A stretch of DNA of 33,281 bases. Origin: Verrucomicrobiota bacterium. Lineage in GTDB: Bacteria > Verrucomicrobiota > Verrucomicrobiia > Chthoniobacterales > UBA10450. Numbering within the stretch: position 1 is the stretch's first letter; each line of letters begins with the position of its first letter. The stretch covers positions 1-33,281 of the forward strand of contig QHOX01000118.1 in the NCBI GenBank assembly GCA_003219465.1, read 5' to 3'. The translations under genes were made by a program, and so were the position numbers. The notes below the pieces were generated by a model. It was not told the DNA's origin and did no database searches. It worked only from the letters and a program-made list of their open reading frames with translations. Positions 7,845 to 16,346 of the stretch are shown one piece after another.

Positions 7845-8321
7845 ATGCAAAAATTGATGGCAGCAGATTTCCTCCCGGCGGTCTCTGGCGCTGAGTTGCC
7901 TCCGCTGGAATCAGTCAGCGGCTCAGCGGCCAAGGGAGAACGACGGATCCTGATTGTCGATGACGATGCGAACAGCACACATCTTGTAAAAATCCTTCTC
8001 GAAAGATCCGGCCCATATCTGGTGCTTGAGGAAAACGATGCCACACAGGCGCACCAAACTGCCCGCAGTTTCAAACCGGATTTGGTTTTGCTGGACGTCG
8101 CAATGCCGAAGAAAGATGGAGGCGAAGTAGCGGCACAAATCCAAGCCGATCATGAATTGCATAACACGCCGATAATTTTTCTAACGGCGTTGGTCACGAC
8201 AAATGAGGCAAAGAGCGGGCTTCACATCCAGGGAAATTCATTCGTCGCGAAACCAATCAACATTCCCGAGTTGATCGGCGCGATTCAACAACATCTGCCT
8301 GCGCGCACAGAGTTGCAATAA
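7845..8321 (+). CDS. Stand-alone receiver (REC) domain response regulator
   Basis: The 158-aa product has a 30-residue unstructured N-terminus and one CheY-like receiver domain to the end. The acidic pocket is D39/D40 (ILIVDDD), the phospho-acceptor is D84 (LVLLDVAMPKKDGG), the switch Thr is T114 (IIFLTAL) and the conserved Lys is K136 (VAKPI). There is no output domain, so it should act by protein-protein contact like CheY, CpdR or DivK. No histidine kinase is nearby. The start is uncertain: a GTG at 7830 and an ATG at 7857 are also in frame. It converges on the Rieske/FAD gene with a 76-bp gap. Confidence 0.88.
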   Translation: MQKLMAADFLPAVSGAELPPLESVSGSAAKGERRILIVDDDANSTHLVKILLERSGPYLVLEENDATQAHQTARSFKPDLVLLDVAMPKKDGGEVAAQIQADHELHNTPIIFLTALVTTNEAKSGLHIQGNSFVAKPINIPELIGAIQQHLPARTELQ

Positions 8322-8397
8322 AGTTGACCCTTGGGGGCCGAGGCACCCGACCGGTTGAGCAGCGTATCGCGTCCGCCCGGCCGCGCACTGTGGCAAA

Positions 8398-9927
8398 TCA
8401 TGCTGGGCGAAATTCTTCGCCGCTCTCAAGTGCTAGTTCGGCTTTCAGATTTTCCCGGTCGCGACCGATGCTCGCCAGGGCGCTGACTTTGTCGCCAGAG
8501 CGGAAAATCACCGAAGCATCTCTTGCTTTCAAATCGCCGGACACACTCGAGCAATCATCGCTGCTGCCGTGACCCACATAACGGATCTGCAGGTCGAAAT
8601 GATTGCTCCAACAGAATGGCGGCACGACAAACGGCTCGCGTGCACCCAGAATGTTGCGCGCAGCAGTTTGACCCTGGCGCTGAGCTACAACCCAGTGTTC
8701 CACGCGAATCCGTCCCGCGCGCGGATCGGGCCAGCGTGCGATGTCACCCGCGGCAAAAATTCCCGGCACGTTCGTTTCCAAAAACTGGTCCACCAATACA
8801 CCATTGTCAGTCGTGATGCCGGCTTGCTCTGCAAGATGTGTGTTTGGGCGAACGCCGATTCCGACAACAACCAAATCGCAGTCCAATTTCGATCCGTCGT
8901 CAAGCTGCACATCTCGCTCGTGAATTGCTGCGGGCGTTCGACCGAAATGAAATTTCACGCCATGCGCTTCATGCGTTTCACGAACCAGGTTGCCCATCTC
9001 CTGTCCCAGCACTTTCCCGAGCGGCGGAGATTCTCTTCCGACCACCGTGACTTCCAATTTCCGCTCCCGCAACGACCACGCCACTTCCAGCCCGATAAAG
9101 CTTGAGCCGATGACGACAGCGCGGCTTGCATTCTTCGCCTTCTCAATAATGCGCCGGCTATCGTCGAGGGTTCGCAGGTAGCAAACGTGGTGCGAATCGT
9201 CGCCGGGAATCCGAAACCGCACAGGCTCGGCACCAGTCGCCAACAAAAGTGCGCCGTAGCCTAACGAATCCCCGTCCGATAGCGTCACCTGTTTCGCTTG
9301 TGGATTAATCGCCGTGACGGTGGTGTTCGTAAGCGAATCAATCTTTTGTTCGCGATAGAATTCCGGCGGCCGCAACGGAATCCATTCCTCGGGCGCGCTG
9401 CCGGCGAGATAATCCTTCGAGAGATTCGGTCGATCGTAGGGCAGAAATTGATCCGCGCCGATCATCGTAACCGGCCCGTCGTAGCCTTCGCGACGCAACA
9501 TTTCAGCCGCTGCGCCGCCCGCTGCGCCCGCTCCGACGATCACAACGCTCGCCGGAGATGATTTCGGTCTCCGATCCGCTTTTTTGTCAATCTTGCCGGT
9601 CACGAAAAATCGTTCGCCGCGTTTCTCGATTTTATAGCAGGCGACGTCAGTTAAGGCGGGCGCTGAAATCGCTTCGCCCGTGCGCAAATCGAAGCGTGCA
9701 TGATGCCATGGGCACCGCACCGTGCAATCGACCATCAGCCCTTTCGCCAGCGGTCCGCCGTAATGCGTGCACGTTGCGCCAATGGCGAAGAGGTCTTCAC
9801 CGCGCCTCGCGACAAGAACCGGTTCGCCGAATGCATGTCCTAAAAGCATTTCTCCGTCGGACACCTTTTCAGTCCCACAACCTCTTTCGAAGTCAGGTCC
9901 TTCCAGCTCGCTCGATGCTTCAGCCAT
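8398..9927 (-). CDS. Rieske [2Fe-2S] / FAD-dependent pyridine nucleotide-disulphide oxidoreductase (AIFM3-like)
   Basis: The 509-aa fusion has an N-terminal Rieske domain (about 12-110) with both cluster motifs, CTHYGG (C53, H55) and CPWHH (C72, H75). A class-I FAD oxidoreductase follows: FAD-binding GAGAAG at 132-137, NAD(P)H-binding GSSFIG at 274-279, and the second FAD motif GIFAAGDIARW. The layout matches AIFM3/NirD-ferredoxin-reductase-like proteins that pass electrons from NAD(P)H to a Rieske centre or ferredoxin. The start at 9927 is fixed by a strong Shine-Dalgarno (GGGAGGAG about 9 bases upstream). The upstream in-frame extension to 10041 looks non-coding. The gene lies 70 bp downstream of the creatininase gene and is probably co-transcribed with it. 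Confidence 0.92.
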   Translation of the reverse strand: MAEASSELEGPDFERGCGTEKVSDGEMLLGHAFGEPVLVARRGEDLFAIGATCTHYGGPLAKGLMVDCTVRCPWHHARFDLRTGEAISAPALTDVACYKIEKRGERFFVTGKIDKKADRRPKSSPASVVIVGAGAAGGAAAEMLRREGYDGPVTMIGADQFLPYDRPNLSKDYLAGSAPEEWIPLRPPEFYREQKIDSLTNTTVTAINPQAKQVTLSDGDSLGYGALLLATGAEPVRFRIPGDDSHHVCYLRTLDDSRRIIEKAKNASRAVVIGSSFIGLEVAWSLRERKLEVTVVGRESPPLGKVLGQEMGNLVRETHEAHGVKFHFGRTPAAIHERDVQLDDGSKLDCDLVVVGIGVRPNTHLAEQAGITTDNGVLVDQFLETNVPGIFAAGDIARWPDPRAGRIRVEHWVVAQRQGQTAARNILGAREPFVVPPFCWSNHFDLQIRYVGHGSSDDCSSVSGDLKARDASVIFRSGDKVSALASIGRDRENLKAELALESGEEFRPA

Positions 9928-9997
9928 AGAAATATCTCCTCCCTCTAACAAAGAATCGCACGCAACCGACCTGAGCGCCTTGCCACGTTTGTTGTTG

Positions 9998-10699
9998 TTA
10001 ATCCCACCCGTTCGTAAGCAGCTCGCGCGTTTCTTCCACACCTATGCGCCAGATCTTCAACATCTGTTCGTCGTCGCGCTGATACCGCCCGCCATAGTTG
10101 CCGTCCTTGAGATGTTGCCGCACTGATTTCGGATCGAGGCGCCGCAGTTTCTCCGGATCGCTCATCGGCTTCTGTTCCGCCGGCACGCTGACCTTTGCCA
10201 GGCGCGTCCATGGAAAATTTTCCATCCACGACGCGTGCGAAGCGACGGGATCAATGGCCTGCACTTGTGCCCAGACTCTTGGCGCATTCCACCAGTTGTG
10301 AAACTTGACGCGCACACCCGAGTGATCTGCCATCCATTCGCCAACCAAACCTTGCGCAGGCGTGTTGCCGCCATGGCCGTTAACGATCAGGATGCGCTTG
10401 AACCCCTGCTCCGCCATCGCATCGAGGATGTCGCGGATAACAGACAAGTACGTTTCCATCCGCAAGCTCATCGTTCCCGGAAACCCGCGAAAATACGGCG
10501 TGATTCCGTAGGCCAGGACGGGAAACACAGCCACGCCCAGTGGTTCGGCCGCTTCGACAGCCAGTCGTTCCGCCAAAATGCTGTCCGTGCTCAAACTCAA
10601 ATAAGCATGTTGTTCCGTGCAGCCCAGTGGCAGCACCGCCCGGTCATCGCGCCCAAGGTACTCCTCCACCATCATCCAATTCATTTCGCTGATTCGCAT
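9998..10699 (-). CDS. Creatininase family amidohydrolase
   Basis: The 233-aa product has the usual family length. The metal-binding pattern is visible: GCTEQH (E29, H31), the Asp in STDSILAERL (D39), and NGHGGN (H109) after a beta strand KRILIV. Family members hydrolyse cyclic amides such as creatinine, formylamides in riboflavin/F420 pathways, or the mycofactocin leader (MftE). Which substrate applies here cannot be told, as no mycofactocin or creatine genes lie near. The start at 10699 begins MRISEMNW; ATG 10684 is an alternative. It lies immediately upstream of the Rieske oxidoreductase. Confidence 0.85.
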   Translation of the reverse strand: MRISEMNWMMVEEYLGRDDRAVLPLGCTEQHAYLSLSTDSILAERLAVEAAEPLGVAVFPVLAYGITPYFRGFPGTMSLRMETYLSVIRDILDAMAEQGFKRILIVNGHGGNTPAQGLVGEWMADHSGVRVKFHNWWNAPRVWAQVQAIDPVASHASWMENFPWTRLAKVSVPAEQKPMSDPEKLRRLDPKSVRQHLKDGNYGGRYQRDDEQMLKIWRIGVEETRELLTNGWD

Positions 10700-10780
10700 G
10701 CACCAAAGTTGATCCACAGAGTCCGCAGATTCACGCAGTTTTGTTGCCGATTCTCTTTTCCTGGATCGGCTATTAAGCGG

Positions 10781-10873
10781 GAAAGCGGCGGCGCACCGCC
10801 GCACCCAAAAGGTGGCCGCGAATGTTGCGCAATTTGGCGCTTGGGTTGTGGAGTGCAGCGCGGCTGCGCTGCT
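10781..10873. repeat. Pair of inverted REP-like hairpins
   Basis: Two perfect 7-bp hairpins with 4-nt loops: GCGGCGG-CGCA-CCGCCGC (10785-10802) and GCAGCGC-GGCT-GCGCTGC (10855-10872). Read on opposite strands, both fit AAAGC-RGCG...CGCYGCAC(T)CCA, so they are two diverged copies of one element in inverted orientation, as in BIMEs. They occupy most of the 200-bp gap between the creatininase and BtuF-like genes. Confidence 0.55.
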
Positions 10874-10897
10874 TTGCCATTGCTCTGGTCGGCTAGC

Positions 10898-11824
10898 TCA
10901 GCGAATCCGTACCACGCGCCGATCATCAGGTCCGCGCGAAACGAACTCGGGAAATTCTCTCGGGTGCAAAATTCCTGCGAGAATTTCCAGACTGTCCACA
11001 ATGCGAGGGCCGGGACGCGCGAAGTATGCGCTGGCATTTACGACGTACACTTGGCCGCCATCCGCAGCGGGAATCGAACCAAAACCAGGAAATCGCCTGA
11101 GCAATTCGTAATCGCGCCGCGCTCGATCAATGTCGTATCCGCAAAGTGCAAGCACGATAATCTCTGGACGCGCATTCAACACTTGCTGCCACTCGATCTG
11201 TGCCGACGGCTGATGCTTTCGCCCTAACGAATCGTGCCCGCCCGCAATGTCGACGAGTTCCGGTCCCCAATGACCTGAACAAAACGGCGGATCTACCCAT
11301 TCCATCAGAAAACAGCGTCGTCGATCCAGAATCCTCGCTGCGTGTTCGCGTACATTCTCAACGCGTTCCGATAAATTTTTGATCAATTCTTCCGCGCGTT
11401 CGGGTACCTCACACGTCTCCGCCACGCGTTGGATGTCGTCAAAAATATCGGCCAGACTTGTTGGCTCGAGGTTCACCACTTCAGGCGGGCCCGGCAAAGT
11501 TTGCGCGAGCTCCGCCACAGTCCCATAACCGACTGCGCAAACATCACATAATTTCTGCGTGAAGATAACGTCCGGCCGCAGCTTGCGCAGGAGCCACTCG
11601 TCAATCGTGTAGATCGTGCCGTTGTCGCGCAGCGCCTGCCGCACCCATTCATTCACTTCACGACTCGTTAGGGGAGTATTGTGAACCGGACAACCAGTGA
11701 CGCGTGGCCGGTCGTTTGCTGCGTTCGGAAAATCGCACTCATGGGAAACGCCGACGATATTGTCCATTAAACCAAGCGCGGCGGCGATTTCGGTCGCGGC
11801 GGGCAGCAGTGAAACGATGCGCAT
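10898..11824 (-). CDS. BtuF-like cobalamin-binding periplasmic-binding-fold protein
   Basis: The 308-aa product starts MRIVSLLPAATEIAAALGL, the hallmark opening of the BtuF/FepB-type (TroA-like) fold, with DNIVGVSHECDFP next and RPDVIFTQKLCDVCAVGYG in the N-lobe. A long connecting helix (about 135-165) and a C-lobe with ARPEIIVLALCGYDIDRA follow. Such proteins bind vitamin B12 or an iron complex. There is no signal peptide or lipobox, and no permease or ATPase gene beside it, so it may be a cytoplasmic corrinoid-binding protein instead of a classical transporter subunit. An ORF extension to 11884 lacks support. Confidence 0.83.
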   Translation of the reverse strand: MRIVSLLPAATEIAAALGLMDNIVGVSHECDFPNAANDRPRVTGCPVHNTPLTSREVNEWVRQALRDNGTIYTIDEWLLRKLRPDVIFTQKLCDVCAVGYGTVAELAQTLPGPPEVVNLEPTSLADIFDDIQRVAETCEVPERAEELIKNLSERVENVREHAARILDRRRCFLMEWVDPPFCSGHWGPELVDIAGGHDSLGRKHQPSAQIEWQQVLNARPEIIVLALCGYDIDRARRDYELLRRFPGFGSIPAADGGQVYVVNASAYFARPGPRIVDSLEILAGILHPREFPEFVSRGPDDRRVVRIR

Positions 11825-11909
11825 TACTCGTAACGATACACACCTGTCGCATTCAGAGTAATGCAGCGATGACTGACAATGCACCGCTGCGCGCTAGCAG
11901 AAGCAAACC

Positions 11910-12623
11910 TCATAGCCGAATTGGCTTGTTTTGCTTAAATAATTCCAGATGCCGCTGGATCTTTTTGGAATCCGCCTCTGAGATGTCCTTTACAGCCAAC
12001 GCTTGCTGTGCATATCGCATCGCGGAGTCAAAATCACCTGTCTCCGCGTACGCTGCCGCAAGAGTGTCGATCATGTGCTCGTCTTTCCAAACCATGATGC
12101 TGCACGCGGCCTTCGCGTCTTTGACCGCCTGCTGCCCATTCCGAAAGGAGTGGTCGGGGCAAGTCGCCAGAAACCAGGCTCGATCGCTCAGTGCCCGAGC
12201 AAGGGTGACATTGCGTGGATGGAGTGAAACCAGATAGTTAAACTCCTTCGACGCTTCCGCGTATTTCCTCAGGCGGGAATTGATTTTTGCACGCAGCAGA
12301 GCAGCCTCGACGCAGCCCCGATACTGCCGGAGCGCTTCATTGCAATCCTGAATTGCTAGCTCGTATTTGCCCTGACTCGCGAAAATTTGCGCGCGAACGT
12401 AAAGCGCCGGCCACATTGTGGGATCGACCTGAAGAGCTGCATCCACATTACGCTTTGCACCAGCAAGATTGCCATTCTTGAGCTGATCTTGCGCATCTGT
12501 AACCAATTTCATCGCCGCCCGCAGCCTCGCCGGGGGGTTAACAATGATCGGTACGCTTCCGCGCACGACTGTCACCGAGGTTAAGATCACAATAAACAGT
12601 GCAAAGACACTTGAGAGTTTCAT
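11910..12623 (-). CDS. Exported TPR-repeat protein
   Basis: The 237-aa product has a signal peptide (MKLSSVFALFIVILTSVTVV, cleavage near RGS). About four to five tetratricopeptide helices follow: DAQDQLKNGNLAGAKRNVDA, ALYVRAQIFASQGKYELAIQ, AALLRAKINSRLRKYAEASK and DTLAAAYAETGDFDSAMRYA. The C-terminal unit (AWFLATCPDHSFRNGQQAVK and later RHLELFKQNKPIR) is a form seen repeatedly in planctomycete and verrucomicrobial TPR proteins. It probably scaffolds periplasmic protein contacts. It is 17 bp downstream of the frameshifted membrane gene on the same strand. Confidence 0.82.
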   Translation of the reverse strand: MKLSSVFALFIVILTSVTVVRGSVPIIVNPPARLRAAMKLVTDAQDQLKNGNLAGAKRNVDAALQVDPTMWPALYVRAQIFASQGKYELAIQDCNEALRQYRGCVEAALLRAKINSRLRKYAEASKEFNYLVSLHPRNVTLARALSDRAWFLATCPDHSFRNGQQAVKDAKAACSIMVWKDEHMIDTLAAAYAETGDFDSAMRYAQQALAVKDISEADSKKIQRHLELFKQNKPIRL

Positions 12624-12640
12624 TTAGGCTAACTGATCAA

Positions 12641-13323
12641 TCAATCTGTAAGTAAAAAGGCAACAGCGTAACAAGCAAAAATCGATAGCCCGCCGGTTAG
12701 GCCAGCGACCACGGCCACCGGCCACGAGCCGCGCCGCAGTGTTTGCGCAAGTAATGCGAGCGCAACCGCGATCCCGAACTCACCGACAATGATGTACCAA
12801 GGCGTGAACGAAATCATTCGGCAACCGCTGTATTGCCACCAATGAATCCGGCGCGCCATTTCTTCGTAGAACGGAATGTTGATGGCACCCAGCATGCCGA
12901 TCATGACGAGGCCGATGTTGCCGAACCGCTCCCACAATCGCAGCCCGATGTAGCCGAACTGGACCGCCACAACTTCCCACGCCAGCGGCATCCACAGCGG
13001 TGAGCGCCAGACCATCGGGCCGCCGCCGATGGAGTAATCGAGTGTGCGCGTGTAATCGACCAGCCACGCGTCAGCGGCAAGCTCCGTGAGTCCGACTACA
13101 ACGCCGAAGAGAAGAAATCGCGCGAGCAATGCGTCACGCCTAACGACTGTAAACCCAACGAGCAAACAATTATCGACAAAATTAAGAGCGGCGCCCGTAG
13201 CCAATCCGACCACGGCGCAAACGTCAGCAGCGAAACCATGACGACGTTGATGACAATATTCGCGATAACAACAAGCAGGCGCTCGCGTTCGAGCCCGGAG
13301 TCATGCACGTTCATGAGCGACAT
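12641..13323 (-). pseudogene. Multi-pass membrane protein, frameshifted (single-base deletion)
   Basis: Two overlapping frames join into one sensible protein of about 227 aa. Frame one runs from ATG 13323 to the Trp codon at 13201-13203 (MSLMNVHDSG..., first TM helix, FAPWSDW). Frame two continues ATGAALNFVDNCLLVGFTVV... to 12641. One missing base, plausibly a G in the TGG|CT context at 13199-13203, separates them. Joined, it has five to six hydrophobic helices plus conserved-looking loops (DYSIGGGPMVWRSPLWMPLA and INIPFYEEMARRIHWWQYSG). Function is unknown. The downstream part is intact, so either the sequence has an indel error or the gene is recently broken. Confidence 0.65.
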
Positions 13324-13431
13324 ATTTCCGCTCTAGCGAGTGAGGCGATGAGAGTCAATCACGTTGCCCGTTGCGGCTCTGTAGGGCGTCTGTAATGGAG
13401 CGCTGAACAAAGCGTGCGTGAAGTCTCATTA

Positions 13432-13563
13432 TGTCATTCTGAGCGAAGCGAAGAATCTCAGATCAAATTTCGGATCGGCGCACAACGAAAATGGGAGCCG
13501 GAGATGTTTGAAATCCTGGCCTCATGCTTCGCATTTCGTTGCAGCGCTCCGCTCAACCTGACA
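13432..13563. repeat. 132-bp MITE-like element with 18-bp imperfect terminal inverted repeats
   Basis: TGTCATTCTGAGCGAAGC (13432-13449) matches 14 of 18 bases of the reverse complement of GCTCCGCTCAACCTGACA (13546-13563). The left end is followed by GAAGAATCTC; this word is a frequent intergenic repeat in soil bacterial genomes (from memory). A further exact 9-bp inverted pair, GGAGCGCTG (13397-13405) and CAGCGCTCC (13542-13550), overlaps the structure. It occupies the divergent promoter region between the membrane-protein and acyltransferase genes. Confidence 0.5.
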
Positions 13564-13606
13564 CGCGTTCTTGACTAACATAGTTTGGGGCTGTTAAGCC
13601 CATGCC

Positions 13607-14710
13607 GTGAAACGGCTCCTTTGGATCGATATTTCAAAGGGCCTCGCCATTCTGTTCGTCGCTTATTTTCACTTTTTCGCGACCTACTTCCAACATGGCG
13701 TGCTTCCGCCGCCTGATTGGAACAACATCGCGGCGAGCACATTGACGATCCTCAGACTCGCCTGGTTCAAAATATCAGGCCTAGGTTTCCATGCAGTCGG
13801 CGTGTTCATCATTCTGAGCGGGTGGACGCTGATGCAATCAACGCTCCGTCGTGCAGAGACCGGAAAAATTGACTGGGGCGCGTGGTATCGGGCGCGGTCC
13901 CTGCGGCTTTACCCGATGTATTGGGTCGCGCATTTGGTGTATCTGGTGTCGCCTTTTGTTGCCCGCCTCGAGCCGGTGGATGATCGCATCATCCTAAGCT
14001 TGCTCGGCCTGCGGTTCATCGATATCCAGATGAACTTCATGTATCTCAACGCGGCGTGGTGGTATTTCTCCATGCTGATCCAGTTCTATGTGATCTTTCC
14101 CCTGCTCTTCTGGACGGCGCGTCGCAGTGGGCCATGGCTATTCTTGCTAATCGGATGTGCCGCGGGATTTCTTGCGCGCTACGTGTTGCTCGTCCTCTGG
14201 CCGCAAAACGGATTGTGGGTACTCGGCGGTTTCGCAATTTGTCGTTTGCCGGAATTTGCGCTCGGAATGTCGCTAGCAATGTGGCATACGCAATCGCCCG
14301 CGCGCCTGGAATGGTTTCTTCTTCGCGGCGCAGGATTCGTAGCCGGCCTGGTCCTTTACCCTGCGGCACTGCAACTTTACCATGGACTTTACCCCTACAT
14401 CTTTGTCGATTTCGCCACAGGCGCGTGTTGCATGTTGGAAATTGTCGGAATCGCTGGATTTATTTCGCTATTTCAGGGGCCGGCGAAACTGTTTGGTCTG
14501 GTGGGACTTTATTCGTACGGGCTTTATCTCACTCATCAACCGTACGTCATTTGGTTGGGGCTGCGCATTCGTGAGGTCCCAATCTGGATATTCCTGTTGA
14601 TCTGTATTCCGACTCTGGCTGTTCTCAGCGCGTGGGGAATGGTTTTGGAAAAAGGAACCAACGCGCTCGTGAACAAACTCGTCTCATTCAGAAAACCAGC
14701 GCGCGACTAG
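13607..14710 (+). CDS. Acyltransferase 3 family integral membrane protein
   Basis: The 367-aa protein starts KRLLWIDISKGLAILFVAYFHFF, the typical opening of OafA/NolL/OpgC-type acyltransferases with the conserved R/K-D-K-G-like segment and a His in the first helix. About ten transmembrane helices follow, with FHAVGVFIILSGW and the YRARSLRLYPMYW motif (R-rich loop) characteristic of the family, ending in GLYSYGLYLTHQP. It should transfer an O-acyl group to a cell-surface carbohydrate. The start codon is GTG (13607). A hairpin GGGCT-GTTA-AGCCC ends just before it and could mask initiation. The gene stands alone. Confidence 0.88.
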   Translation: MKRLLWIDISKGLAILFVAYFHFFATYFQHGVLPPPDWNNIAASTLTILRLAWFKISGLGFHAVGVFIILSGWTLMQSTLRRAETGKIDWGAWYRARSLRLYPMYWVAHLVYLVSPFVARLEPVDDRIILSLLGLRFIDIQMNFMYLNAAWWYFSMLIQFYVIFPLLFWTARRSGPWLFLLIGCAAGFLARYVLLVLWPQNGLWVLGGFAICRLPEFALGMSLAMWHTQSPARLEWFLLRGAGFVAGLVLYPAALQLYHGLYPYIFVDFATGACCMLEIVGIAGFISLFQGPAKLFGLVGLYSYGLYLTHQPYVIWLGLRIREVPIWIFLLICIPTLAVLSAWGMVLEKGTNALVNKLVSFRKPARD

Positions 14711-15147
14711 ACGTTTCTCTTTTCGATTTCCTTCCTGCAGCACGCGCAGTTCGGCGATGGCTTCGTAATCCTTTCGGGAGAGTCTTGTGGTTCTGGGTGT
14801 CAGACCTCACGATTTACACCGGTGTCGAGGCGCTTGTGTCAAGCGCCGTCGGTTTGGGTTCGGCGTTTGACACAAACGCCACTACATCAACATCATATCG
14901 GTAGTCGTGCTCGTTGGCCACGGTTGCATTTTCAAATTGAATTTGCCGGCGATTCGACCACGTCCTGTACGGACGAAAGCGCCATAAATGCTGGATCAAA
15001 TAGCAGTGTAACGGATACGCAATATTCCGTAAGAAAAAGCATCCGCCAATAATCTGAGTCGCTATAGCATAATTACCCTAGGGCGGGTTGCCCAAAGGGA
15101 TGGAGCCAAAAGTAAGGGAAAAATTCAACCAGAAAGAGATCACCACT
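14711..15147. other. Intergenic region of 437 bp
   Basis: No supported gene. It holds the double palindrome at 14829-14880 and otherwise unremarkable sequence. A Shine-Dalgarno-like AGAAAGAGAT (15131-15140) precedes the HAF-repeat gene. Confidence 0.5.
14829..14880. repeat. Two related perfect palindromes (REP pair)
   Basis: GGCGCTTG-TGT-CAAGCGCC (14829-14847) and GGCGTTTG-ACA-CAAACGCC (14862-14880) each form a perfect 8-bp stem with a 3-nt loop. The second is the inverted copy of the first with G/C-to-A/T changes at the same position on both arms, so each stem stays paired. They are 14 bp apart. This is the architecture of a bacterial interspersed mosaic element. Confidence 0.65.
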
Positions 15148-16131
15148 ATGAAAACACGAAATCTGTTTATGAACATTCTGGGGATATTCATTGCGCTACT
15201 CCTCGCCGGAACCGTTGCCCCGGCGGCAACGATTACAGTGCTTGGGACGTTCGATTTCCCCGGGACCGGGAATAATACACTCCCGCAAAAGATTAATGAC
15301 GGCGGGCTGATCGTTGGAATTGTCGTTGACTCAGCTGGAGTGAGCAAGGGCTGGCTTCGGGCGCGTTCGGGCAACTTCAGTGCGGCGTTCAGTGACCCTA
15401 ACGACACCGGCAATTTCACGGAGGGTCGGGGGATTAATAATTCGAAAGTCGTCAACGGCGATTACCTCGACGGAGCCACTGCCACCTTGCACGGTTACCG
15501 TCTATTCCACGGGACCTTTACGAACTACGATGCCCCCAATGCGACGCAAACGATACCGCTCGGGATAAACAATGTGGGCGACTTCTGCGGTTCTCTCGTC
15601 CTCAGTGATGGCAGCCAAGTGGCGTTTCTCAATCTCTCTGGGAACGTCACCAGGTTCTCCATCCCTGGCGCAACCGCGAGCCTTGCTTATTCACTTAATT
15701 CGTCAAATCAGGTCGCCGGTTACTACATAGACGCCGCCGGAGTCACCCACGGCTTTCTCCGTGCTAGCGACGGCACCCTTAGCTTTCCAATCGATCCTGC
15801 CGGTTCGACTGGATCGATCCTGTTTGCAAATAACGATGCGAATTGGGTCGTAGGCAGATATACTGATAGTTCCGGCATAACTCATGGGCTCTTTTTCGAG
15901 ACCCCGGACACCATCCTGACCTTTGACTACCCTGGTGCGGCGGGCTTCACGTCGCTCAACGGTGTCAATCAAAATGGATACGTCTCTGGTCGTTATCTTG
16001 ATTCGGCGGGAATTGCCCACGGGTTCCTAGGCATAATAAGCAGCGGCACAGCTCAACCTGAGCAGAGAAAGTCGCCGGTGAAGCCGGTCAAACCGGCCTA
16101 CCCAGTACGCCTGGGAGCACCCGCCTCTTAA
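15148..16131 (+). CDS. Secreted HAF-repeat protein
   Basis: The 327-aa protein has a signal peptide (MKTRNLFMNILGIFIALLLA, then GTVAPAA). The rest is built of repeats of about 35-45 residues with the pattern INxxGxVxGxYxDxxGxxHGFL: for example YYIDAAGVTHGFLRA, RYTDSSGITHGLFFE and RYLDSAGIAHGFLGI, separated by DYPGA/FDFPGT strands. This is the extracellular HAF repeat type, probably beta-propeller-like; function is unknown. The ATG at 15148 is chosen for the signal peptide and the upstream AGAAAGAGAT; an ORF start at 15088 is less likely. The C-terminus is Pro/Lys-rich (RKSPVKPVKPAYPVRLGAPA). Confidence 0.85.
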   Translation: MKTRNLFMNILGIFIALLLAGTVAPAATITVLGTFDFPGTGNNTLPQKINDGGLIVGIVVDSAGVSKGWLRARSGNFSAAFSDPNDTGNFTEGRGINNSKVVNGDYLDGATATLHGYRLFHGTFTNYDAPNATQTIPLGINNVGDFCGSLVLSDGSQVAFLNLSGNVTRFSIPGATASLAYSLNSSNQVAGYYIDAAGVTHGFLRASDGTLSFPIDPAGSTGSILFANNDANWVVGRYTDSSGITHGLFFETPDTILTFDYPGAAGFTSLNGVNQNGYVSGRYLDSAGIAHGFLGIISSGTAQPEQRKSPVKPVKPAYPVRLGAPAS

Positions 16132-16182
16132 ACACGAGTTTAGGCCAGGACAAATCTGGAATCCTTCCTGCAGACTAGTTTT

Positions 16183-16222
16183 CCGGCGTATGGGAGGCCG
16201 AGCATCGTGCCTCCCGCGCCGG
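16183..16222. terminator. Strong two-part hairpin between convergent genes
   Basis: An inner stem GGGAGGC (16192-16198) / GCCTCCC (16209-16215) is extended by an outer stem CCGGCG (16183-16188) / CGCCGG (16217-16222) across a small internal loop. It lies 50 bp after the HAF-repeat gene and 125 bp beyond the convergent cupin gene. There is no T-tract on either strand, so intrinsic termination is uncertain. Confidence 0.4.
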
Positions 16223-16346
16223 CGCTCCAGTGTTTGAGTTCGCCGGTCGTCTTAAAACACTAGCTTCGGAAAGGGCCGGTTGAAAGCGCCGTCCCCACCC
16301 GTCCTTTTTCGCTGCATTCGCCGCTTCCAAGTATTAGGCGGGCGAC

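Noticed and set aside
10235-11227. Plus-strand open frame of 330 codons
   Set aside because: Antisense to the creatininase and BtuF-like genes, whose proteins have clear motifs; the plus frame has none.
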